Origin: Leptasterias polaris | Lineage: Eukaryota; Echinodermata; Asteroidea; Forcipulatida; Asteriidae | Assembly (NCBI GenBank): GCA_037783415.1 | Contig: JAZGTN010000015.1 | Coordinates: 2,542,001 to 2,606,000 of the forward strand | Length of the DNA: 64,000 nucleotides | Reading direction: 5' to 3' | In this document: positions 1-10,800 of the stretch, in pieces | Numbering within the stretch: the stretch's first letter is position 1 | Layout of the letters: every line of letters starts with the position of its first letter | Translations under genes and position numbers: made by a program | The notes under the pieces: model-generated | What the model was told of the DNA's origin: nothing | Database searches by the model: none | The model's input: only the letters and a program-made list of their open reading frames with translations

Positions 1-1830
1 CTTGGACATTCACTTCAAATGCCATGCGTTTAGAGGGATGCAAACACCACTCACGCTGAAACATCAAGAAAGGCGGCTCGGGTAACTTTGGCCTACTACC
101 AGGCGAGGCCGGGGCGCTACTTCTGTGATGAATTTTGGGGTTTTTGATGAAACTTAAGTATTTGTCCCGCATTTGGGAAGGAGGAGTCGGGTCGGACTGT
201 GTTCTTGGACCTAGGGCTAAAGGGGATGGGGGTAACATGGCAGATTTTAATCAAAAATGGTCTGTCAAAATATTTTAAGTTTTGGCTTACGTATTTTTTT
301 CAAAACTGTGGGGCATTCTCTGGACCCAAATTTAACAAATTTAGCCAAAGCACGCTGAGTTAACACAAGGTCCTCAGAAAGTTTTTTACTCGGTGTTTGT
401 TTGTTTTTAAAAACTCTACTGTGAATCTTGAGCATTTCAAATTGTGTTATTTATGGGTTTTTTAAAATTTTATTTATCTTAAATAAACAAATTAAGTAAA
501 TAGTTAACAAATAAATAATATTTTGTTATTGCATGTTGGTTGCAATTCACTTGTATCGGCCAAAACGCTAACTTGTACTTCCAACTCAAACTCGTTGGCA
601 GAGATTTATGAGCTGATTATTAAGTTTATTCTTACGCCGTCAATTCTTTCTAGAAGAGAGACCCTATGTTTGATAGCATATGTACAGGGCTCTCCCCAGG
701 TTGTTTCAAAACCGTGAGGTATTCTTGAATCAGATTTTGAAGTTTTGTCGAAGCACACTGAAATGAAACGAGGTCCTCAGAATGTTTTTTCCCGCAATTT
801 GCGCGTATCGGCCCAGTACGCTATGGGGAAAACCCTGATGTTGTCATGTGACCTACCTCTTCGGGGCAGTTCTGGTCTTGGCGGAATGATCGGTAGTGGG
901 CCTCTGTTCATGCTGATGTCTGTGAAAACTAACAGTAAATAGTTCAATAGAATTGAAAGATCCAAAATATAACTCACCCCAAAAGAATCATCGGTAAACC
1001 TACAAAAGTCCAATCCTCTGGTCTAATGCAACTTGTTAAACTGATAGTCTTTGCAATGGGACCATTTTTCGCCTCGTGAAATGAAACAGTCCAGATTTTA
1101 CCCCGTGATTATATTCTGCTATATGCATCTGATATTTGTATAATAAACCACAAGGGAAACTGACCGGGTAAATTTGTTAATTAATTTTTGAGTTGATCAA
1201 AGAAAAATTGACTAGTGCAAGTGTCAATAACAGGATGAATAAAAAACGATGAAGAAATGTTCAGTTTTAGATGTGAGAGGGAAAATCCGCTCATTATTGT
1301 AGGGATTGAAAACGCAATCTATCTAAGGCGGGATTTGAACTTTGGTCCACAGGAGGTGAAGGGCAGGGGGAGAAACCAATGTGCCAGCCTGGTCCCCCCT
1401 AGATCTTCACAGACCTATCCAATTAACGCAAGGGTTTGGTCTGAGGCGGGATCCGAACCTGGGTCCTTTAGAGGTGAAAGCCAAGGAAAGAAATCACTAA
1501 GCAAACCTGATCCCCCAAGATCTGAGCAGACCTATCCAGTTCATTCCTGATTCTCCTTAGGTTTTGCTGACCTGAACTAAACTGATTCAAGTTTAGTATC
1601 AGATCGAGATGGTAAAAACCAACCACGAGGAATTATTTTTGCACAACAAAATCCTCCCAAGGAGAGGGTTCTTAAAATGGCTCAGAAATGTCTAATAAGA
1701 AAAAACTCATAACAAACTCAGCTTTTTGTGAAATTCGTTAGATTGGTGTGTCAGACGGATACGAGTGAAACTTGTTTGTGAGCCTGAAAAAATGTTAACG
1801 GGGGGAAAAAAAGAAGTGAACTTTTCTCAC
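1..1830 (-). other. Intron 5 of the SH3BP2-like gene (partial)
   Basis: No exon recognised. The stretch 280-430 and 700-830 belongs to a dispersed repeat whose other pieces lie at 3330-3390, 7840-8060, 9070-9340 and 10380-10480 (shared features: a block reading CTGTGGGGCATTCT..GGACCC, CCAAAGCA, TCCTCAGAA, and a TATCGGCC motif). Two tRNA-like SINE heads follow at 1322-1545. Confidence 0.6.
1322..1545 (-). repeat. Two adjacent tRNA-derived SINE heads (family B)
   Basis: Read on the minus strand, both copies carry a B-box-like GGTTCGGATCCCGC or GTTCAAATCCCGC element preceded by the CACCTC motif typical of family B copies at 27832 and 57708. Two copies about 115 bp apart suggest tandem duplication of the head. 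Confidence 0.55.
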
Positions 1831-4800
1831 AATATTCTTTTCGTGGTGGTATCGGTAGATTTCGTGATATCATCGACGCGGTGGCGTTTGGAGGTAAGTA
1901 TTGCTCTTCGCTTGATTCTAGCGGCTCCTCGATATCCTCGTATATTCCTGGCTCGAAGCTGGCGCAGCTTGGGCTTATCCCCCTATCCTCGAGGAACTTT
2001 GTCTCGTTGTACTTGAGGTCTTGCAGAATTTTCAAGGATCTGAAATGAGAAATGTTGTCTGGAGACTTTAGGTTTGCAAGAACACCATAAAATAATAGTT
2101 TGAATGTACCTGTGAGAAGAAGAGGATGAAGAAATGCTCAAGAAGAAGGACATTGGGAGAACTGGCAGAATTTTTAAGGATCTGAAATGAAAATGTTGTC
2201 TGGAAACTTAACGTTGCAATGACACCATAAAATTATAATTATAAGATACCTGTGAAAAGAAGAGGATGAAGAAATGCTCAGGAATGAGGAAATTGGGAAA
2301 ACCGAGGAAATTGGGAAAACCCAGAAAATGGGAAAACCCATGTATTCTGGTAGGAACTGAAGAGCCTATATCTACATCCAAGGTTCACGCCCAAGATGGG
2401 ATTTCAAACCATGAAAGGCAGGGCAAGATATACCACTAAGACAAACTGCATGTAACCGCCTAAATCTTAGTATGCGTTAATGGTTGACATCATTCAGGAA
2501 AGTCAACTTCTCTGTACACTGACGTCACAAGCAGCTAGTCTGCCCAAGGTTTGCATTTTGGGAGTTAAACAGCATGTAAAGATATGGTGCAAGTCCCGCC
2601 TTGCACATGTCGCCGTAAATGTACACTGCACAGTAACACACAGGGAAACCGACTCCTGAAATGGCGTTACCAAGATTCATCTTAAAGGATGATGATGTCA
2701 CTGTCGGATGAATTGTGTTTAATGAACTTACTAACCTGTCCCTCGCCTTGCCATGTATTGCTTTCTCCATCGTTACTTTGAAGAAGGCCATCCAAAGCTG
2801 AAAGAACAACAAAGTATACAGGAAACTAATAATCTATAAGCTATATTTTTGACACCCGTTTTCTCCAAAAAACAATTGCTTTACTATTCGCTACCCTATG
2901 GTGACCAAAGATGATAGGAACAATAGGTCTCCACTTTGGAATTCTAAAGAGAGGGATGTTCCAAAAGAGATTTTGGCCATCCAAAGCTGAAAGAACAACA
3001 AAGAATACAGGAAACTAATAATCTATAAAGCTATATTTTTGACACCTGTTTTCTCCAAAAAACAATTGCTTTACTATTCGCTACCCTATGGTGACCAAAG
3101 ACGATAGGAACAATAGGTCTCCACTTTGGAATTCTAAAGAGAGGGATGTTCCAAAAGAGATTTTGTAAGAGTTTTAACCGGATGTTAAGTACAAAAACAA
3201 AAACAAAGAGACGCAGGGACGGATTGAAGGCTAAAAACTGAATTCAGATTGACATGCATGTATGACCCGAGAGATCAGCCCTCTGAAGCCTGTATGAATT
3301 TGAATTTTTTAATAACTTTTATTATTATTTCTTTTGCATATTGGCCACAATTTGTATCGGCCCAATATGCTACATGTACCTCGGCATGGGGAGCACCCTG
3401 GCTTCCTTATCTGAGTTTGCCAAAGGAACATCAAACACATGTGTGTGCAGTCATTCACAAACTGATCGTCCCCACACAATGATAGAAATTCAACTTTCAT
3501 TTCAAACAATTAGTTCAATCAAATGCATGATTGAACAAACAAACATCCAGCACATTTATATTATAGCTGGATACATGTTCACATGTATACTAGACAGTCA
3601 CTAGACAGTCACTTTGTGTTATTGTGTGGCCTTTATTATAGTCAGCATTATTTAAAAGTAAACAAGGACATTTGAAGGTCAAAGCTGTCAGTAAAGTATT
3701 AGACCCTATAAGTAACAATGATGGTAGTTACAATTATTATTATTTTATATTTCTTGTAATGAAACCAAGGGTGCCTCATAAGTGAACTAAATCACTGTAG
3801 CTTGCAAGCCTGAGGAAACCTGTAAACAAGAGGGCTTGCTATGTGAACCAGAAACACCGGGGTTAACCCCTACTCTTCCATGATAATTGTTCTGGGTTAT
3901 TTTACGTGCACTACCAATCTTAGTACACGGAACCTACGTCTTTAAATTCCATCCGAAGGACAAAGCAGTTATGGTAAAGTATATTGCTTAAAGGACACTT
4001 GGTGCCATGACCGGGGACTCGAACCTACCTACACTCTGCCGATCAGAAACACCAGAGCTTGAGTCCGAAGCTCTGATCCACTCAACCACGACATGCCACA
4101 GTAGTAATATAACTTATTTTGACAGATGTTAAATTCGCATCGGGATAAAGGATATTATTTGTGTTTACCCATACACAAAATCCACCGCATATTGCTCGAG
4201 TGGGGTGTCAGGGGTGTTGGACCATGGAGCAATTGCTCCATGGTTGGACAAAGCTACTTTCCCAGAAAAAAAGAGGGCAATTTTGTTACAAATAAAAATG
4301 TCACTGTTCAGGATTTGGACAGAGGAGGCTACAAGTACTTTTAATTCTAATGTTTTTATGGACCTGAAAATTGGCCTTCAATTGCACCCTCAGAGTCAAA
4401 CCATAGGCCTAATGTCTAATACTATAGAAGTGCCCTTTTTCAATGCAGAATTTTTTCCATAGTGAATAAAATTTTCAGTTCACAAATTTTTCTCACAACC
4501 TTAGTTTGTATTAGGCATTAAACTCTACAACAAAGAACCACCAATGCCAACTAAAATCAAAACCAAAACGTGGTTTCCTGGATAGTCAACTACAAAAGTA
4601 AATTAGCAGACTACATAGTCATCAGATCACTGAATCAACTTTTAGTTTCAGAAACGCCACGTGATTATTCCCACACAAGCCCATGGCCGAAGATTTCTCC
4701 CCAAGGTCTTTTTTATTGGTGATTTTTAAGACCGTCATTTCAACCAATCAGAATTAATGGGATTGGACAAAGTTTAGTTTCATTTTAAAAATCTCCTTCC

Positions 4801-7800
4801 CGACTTTTCTCTCTTACATAAATATTACATGTAGCAGTTCCGTTGCCATTGTCATTTTAACATTGCAATTCCTTTCTGGTACACTGCGGTTGATTGTTAG
4901 CGCTGTTTAGCATTCTGAGTATTAAGCCTTGGATTGTCCAGCAGGAAAGATTGCAGCGGCCTTGACCATGGGCAGTAATTCAAATTATTTTAAAGGTGTG
5001 ACTTTGCTACATGTATATCTCTAAAAGTTGTATCTAATAGTTATCAGGTAATAAGTCTGTCACAATGACACTCCTGGGGCCAAATTATGGTAGGAAATTG
5101 TTAAAATTATTTTATGAAACGAAGCACCCATTTGCAACACAAGTGTTGAGCTACAAAGCCCAGGGTCTTGTGGAATTTTTTCAGCTAAATTCAAGCCCTG
5201 CAATGGTTAATACTTTCTGTCCTACAACTCTACGCTTTCCCTTTTACACTGGCAACCCAGATATTATTCTTCAGGAAGTCCTGCTGCTGATATACATTTG
5301 TGTTCATGTCTGTAGTTGTGTGAAAATTGGCCGTGAATCAAAAGCTCGATTACTCATTTGTGATTGCCTGGCTGCTGCCGCTGGTGGGTTCATCATAGGG
5401 ACTTCCCTGGTCAAGTACTTTTTACTGAGCTGGCATTTGAGCCTATAGTACCGAACCAGGAAATGTTGGCTATTATTTATAATGCTGTATTATTTCTAAT
5501 GATGAACAAGTAACTTGTGCTTCAATAATTAGTGTGTGTGTGTGTGTGTGGTTTTAAAAAAAATACCATTTGATTGATACACATCGCTCTGTAAGTACAA
5601 ACAATCCCAACAGTACCAGACAAGTACATATGTCGCATACTGTACAATGTACATGTAATGTACGTGTACACTTTCTAAAAGCTGACAAGCCAAACCAGAA
5701 AACCACTGACCTTTTATCCAGGGCTTTCTCTTTGCACTCCCCTCACCTTTGTTCTGTAGTAAACACTCCCCCCCCCCCCCCCCCCCCGCCCCTTCTTCCA
5801 GGTATTTCTTTCCCAACCCAACCCACCCCACCTCATCACTTATAACCAATTTTTTTTAGAACTCTGATTCTTCCTTCATGTACATGTAGCTAGTAAAAAC
5901 AAAAAAATCTTAAATTTCCACCCATCATCTCATGTTCCCCTTTTGTCATATCCAGAACCCCCTTTCCCCGTGTGCCCCTGCATGCATCGATCCCTTCCTC
6001 AGGTCCCCCATTCCACATGTCCTCCCCCTCCCCTTATGTTCCCTTCCCTAGTATCCCCCTGCCTTTTTGAATCCCCCCTCAGGTCCCCTTTTAGTCTTCT
6101 CTCCCTTCCCTCATTTACACAAATGTACACCTTGCTCCCTTCCCTCAGGTCCACCTTCCCTCTTGTCTCCTTTCCCCTCCTCCTTTCCCTCTTGTCCCCT
6201 CCCCTTATGTCCCCTACCTTTATGTATTCCCCCTCAGGTCCCCTTTTCTTCTTGTCCGATCCCTTCCCCCCGTTTCCCCCTAGCTCCCTTCCCTCATGTC
6301 CCCTTGGAACCCTCCTGTCCCCCTTCCCTTGTGCCCCCTCCCCCGATCAATCACAATTTCTTACCCTCATTTCTCTTTCTGAGGCAGCACTAAAGTACCA
6401 TGTTCTGTCATCAGACCGTAACCCGATGATTTTGAAAGCCCATTGCCGATTGATCGACATCATGTCCTCGGCTCGGACGACTCTGAAAGGCAACAAGAAA
6501 CACAAGAACAACTTGTTTGGTAAATGATGTTTTGAACGAAGAATAAAATGGACCACTAAAGGGAATGTTCATTGAGTCAACCTTGTTTGGTCTGAATCAA
6601 CAGTATTTTTTAAAACTTTAGGCCCTATCAGGTGTAACACTTTTTGTTCAAGTACTTTGACCTTGTCCTTAGTTATGCTGTGTTTATCAAATAAATCTTG
6701 CTCTAAAAAGACTGAACAACTTTTGGGGTACAGGAGGGTGTATCCTTATTTCAGAATCAATATCAAGGGGCTTTTGTTTCTTGGCGGAGTGGTGGGGAGA
6801 GGAGTTGAGAAATGTCTAGTTCCTGTACTTGAAAGGCATTAACACGTGCTATTAAAACGGCTAATGGTAACCAGCAATGCAACCAGCCTATTGAGGTATA
6901 TAGTATGTGTAACTACATGTACATGTATGAGGAACTCACGTCACAACATGTTCTTAGTCTCAGGCAACCTTGGTAGCGACTCGTGTGTAAAACCAAAGAA
7001 TTTCATTAGACAAAATGTCTAGCCTCCAAGCCCACAATCAAGCACTTAAAAAAATTCACTCACAGAAAAGTCGGCAAAAGATGCAAGAAAATTCAATCAA
7101 TCAATTAACGACTTTTACTTTAATGTCTGTAATTGTTTTCTGTGTACAAACACCACAAGCGATAATTGCCACAGATAAAAGACTAATTTATACATGTAGG
7201 CCTACAGCTTTGACACTGAAAACACTTTAATGGCACACTAGCAAAAGGTTGTGTCACACCCCAGTGTCTAATCTGGGAAGTGGCAGTCTGGGAGATCACT
7301 CAGTGGGGATGCGGCTTTCTGTCAAATTAATTTCATCTTCGTAATTACATTTGTTGTCCTGGTTTCTATCAAAATGTGAACACTTCCGACAGACCAAGAA
7401 ATCTGAGCGTCTGCTTTTCTCATCCGTCCGGGGGGGGGGGGAGGTTAAGATTTTGGACGATAATAGGATGATTGGCTCAAAGTGGATGAAAAAGGAGAAC
7501 AAGTGTTCAATGAAGTCATGAAAATGCTTCTTTATTCACAGTGCTTGTCATGATGTCAAAGTCATGAGTGTTTTTTTTCTTTTTCTTGTCTGTCATGAAG
7601 GGACGTATCCTGTGCGTAACCGGAGTTGTGAAAATGACGCAACGGGGGAGTCTTAGCGTAAAGCGTTGACCTGGAGATCCAGTAAATCATGGTAATTGGG
7701 GAAATCCTCTGGGTAAATGTACATTGCCCAATCTTTGTACAAGGACATGTGTAAACCATACAGGAACATGCACTTTCGCTAGGCAGCATGTGTTTCAAAA

Positions 7801-10800
7801 TGTTCCTATGGAAAAAACAGAATGGGATTGCTAATCAGGTTTCTCCCCACGATTTTTCAGAAGTGTGGGGGCATTCTGGACCCAAGTTTTGGAGGCCTAA
7901 TAAGCACACTGAATTGAAACCAGTTTCTCTGACTGTTTTGTTACTTCAAAGTGTTTATCTTTGCTTTTAAAAGCCCTACATCTACATGTACTTGTGTAAT
8001 CTGGGACATTCTGAATGGTTTTATCTTTATGATTTTTGTGAACTTGATCTGAAGGCCCCCAAAAAACAAACAAAAAACCACCATAATGATAATAAAAATA
8101 AAAAAATATATGGGTTAGAGTTCATCCATGTACAGCCACAGGCCTGCTACGATCATGACGACGACAGCCCCTCTAACATGTTTAAGCTTTGAGGAAATGT
8201 CTCCCCAGCCCACAAGGTTTTAGCCAGAATTTGGTTTTAAAAGGGTGTCTAATTTGCTGGATATTTAAAAAACTGGGTGTCCAAATTGTTCAATTGCAAT
8301 ACATTTACATCTAATGACAGATAAAACAGGGTGTCCAAAAGACAACCAGACACCCCTTTGCCTAACATGCCAGCCTATTCAGACAATGCTTTATAACAAA
8401 CTAGAAAAAGGAGGGCTCATATAGTTCGAAATCCAATTAGTTACTAATGGATCAAATCCTGTTTACAAGAACGCTTTACATTCCACCTGCCTCTGCTCTA
8501 AATGCTCCACCCCAAAAAGGTCAGCATCAACCTAGTTTATGACTTCATTACAATCCGCAATGTCGAGTTAATTACCCCCCAATTAGTAGATTCCTGTACT
8601 TGAAAGCCCATTTAAGACGCCCACTTTATGTAGGACACATGTGAGGTGTACAGCATTGGCTGATGTTTGTGATACTGAATTAATTTGAACGCTTATTATC
8701 TAACACTATTATGTATCTGTTGAGTCAAGATGGAATGTTGTTGCTATGAGCGGTCCAGTTACACCGGACTCAAGTTTAGAGCCCATATTTCATGGCACTG
8801 CTGATTGCCGCATTCAGCGCTTGCGATCACCAGGGCAAGCGCTGAATTGTGTAAGTGAAGAATACCTAGTAATGTTGAGTACACATGCGCACTTATAAGC
8901 CAAAATTCCCTGCTAACCTGTGGAATAGGCTTGACGTAAAGCGCGGAATTCCCTGTTTTAGCTCCAATTGGTTGCTTACAAAGGGCAGAGGCCCCTAGTG
9001 TTGTCGACAGCAGAGTGTGTGTTCGAATCCTGGCCATGGCATGTCTCCTTGAGCAAGGCACTTAACCGTGCATGTTTTGGACCCACATTTTGGAAGTTTG
9101 GCCAAAGCAGGCTCAATTAAAATGAACTCCTCAGAATGTTTTTCACTTGTGTTTATCTCTGTACAATCTGTGGCATTCTAAATGATTAATTATCTTTATG
9201 AATTTTGCGAATTTCACTGGATCTGAAGTTCCCCCCTCCTAAAAAAAACCCCAATAAAATAAAATAAATAAAAATAAAACATTTTTATTTTTTGTGCATG
9301 AATCGGCAGCAATTTGTGTGTATCGGCCTGATACACTAGCTTGTGCGAGGGGAGAAACCTGATATTTTGTCAATTCTAAATTAATATATAGCTTCCTATG
9401 ACTGTCCGTTACCCATTGTTCCATCTCCCATTGTTCCATCTACAGTGCAGAAACCGCCATACATGTAGAGCGAGGCTCCAATTGTTATATAAAACTCAAT
9501 CAGTCCACTGGGTGTGGTCGTAATTCTATTATGATTCTTGTCACTATACTGCTGAATGACACTTGGGCTGTTTAGACAATAAAAGTAGACATAAGGCCAA
9601 GTACAAGGTCAATCGACAGCTGATGGGAAACAACTACAGAAATATTGAGTGAAATATCGAGCACCTCATGGGGAGGTATTTTATGAGCCTGTCCAAATTT
9701 CTCATGACTCAATTACAATTTTTTTTTGTAGTGTGTCTTGTATAAACCTTCCTGGGAGGATCTTCTGTGAAGGTAGTGCGTTCTGCTCAACCAGCCAGGC
9801 TCCTAGTGGATGATACCCATGATACATGTACCTACATCCTTACGGACTGTGAAGGGGGGGGGGGGGGGGGGGTAATCCTGTTTCAGCCCCAAGAGTAGGT
9901 GGCAATGTGCCCCTGGTGACAGTTGATTTGGGTCAATAGCCCTCGCCCTGAAGTGGTCGTCTGTGGCCTTGTGATGTTAGGCAATTTCTCATAAAATAAT
10001 ATAACAAGGGACCGATCGATATGGAGGCAACTGCTGCACAGAGGCACTGGCCTTGAGAGTCATCGTTTAGATCAGGCAGCCGCTGAGCGACAGATGAGAA
10101 AGGAGAGGGAACTAGAAAGCCAACTCCATCCATCCCTCTGACTACAACCTGCGCCATTTGCCTGCGAGTCTGTGGCTCACTAATCGGACTTTTGAGCCAT
10201 CGATGGAGTCACCTCCAGCTACTTCTCCCTCAGCTGTAACGACTGAAATTTGTGTATTTTCCTGTGGAAACATCATCCTCGAACTTGAGGGATCACCTAC
10301 TTCAGGGATGTGATAGGCTGTTGAAAAAAACCCAACTGAACTCTGAGCACAAAGCGCGAAAGCTTGCAAGCACGAAGCCCACTTTTAACATTTATCTTTG
10401 GTTTAAAAGCCCTACTCTGCAATCTGGGGCGGTATATATGTTTTATCTTCATTTTTTCACATTTCTGTTTAGGGGCGGGGCGGGGGGCAAAACAAACCCA
10501 TATTTTTTTTTTTTTAGGGAAAAAAACCCATGGATTTCTGGTTAAAAATAGAGGAATCACATCCCTGCTACTACTACAATAAGCTTCCTGCCAGTCAGTC
10601 CTAATGACAATTGTCATCCTGCACTAGCCAGTCACGGATGCCTCCAGACTTGGTAGCCAGTACTGATGGTCACTGCATGGAGCTACCTGGTCACTGTCAG
10701 TCCACATCCCCCCAATCATGCTGGCCTTCTGACCCACACTTCCTACCAGCTCAGGTGACTGTCACCAGGTCCTGGAGGGGGACTATAAGTCCTGGTGCCC

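Larger units (their letters stand above)
2798..6364 (-). other. Intron 3 of the SH3BP2-like gene
   Basis: Contains the 189-bp duplication, a family-C SINE (3749-4100), a GT run near 5531-5551, a poly-C run (5768-5787) and the pyrimidine-rich tract at 5931-6358. No other exon recognised. Confidence 0.7.

Noticed and set aside
5943..6393. Plus-strand Pro/Ser/Leu-rich frames of 108-194 codons.
   Set aside because: By-product of the polypyrimidine tract.
4968..6527. A two-exon plus-strand gene: MGSNSNYFK with good start context, joined in phase to an exon ending KHKNNLFGK and TGA with AATAAA just after.
   Set aside because: The minus strand of the same segment (6365-6482) encodes VVRAEDMM..RTWYFSAASE, strands 5-7 of the SH3BP2-like PH domain, with matching splice phases on both sides. 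The plus reading is a shadow.
10142..10369. Minus-strand frame ending HRLAGKWRRL as an extra SH3BP2-like exon.
   Set aside because: PH strands run straight from the exon at 12398 to that at 6482 in phase, and the frame ends in a stop without family resemblance.
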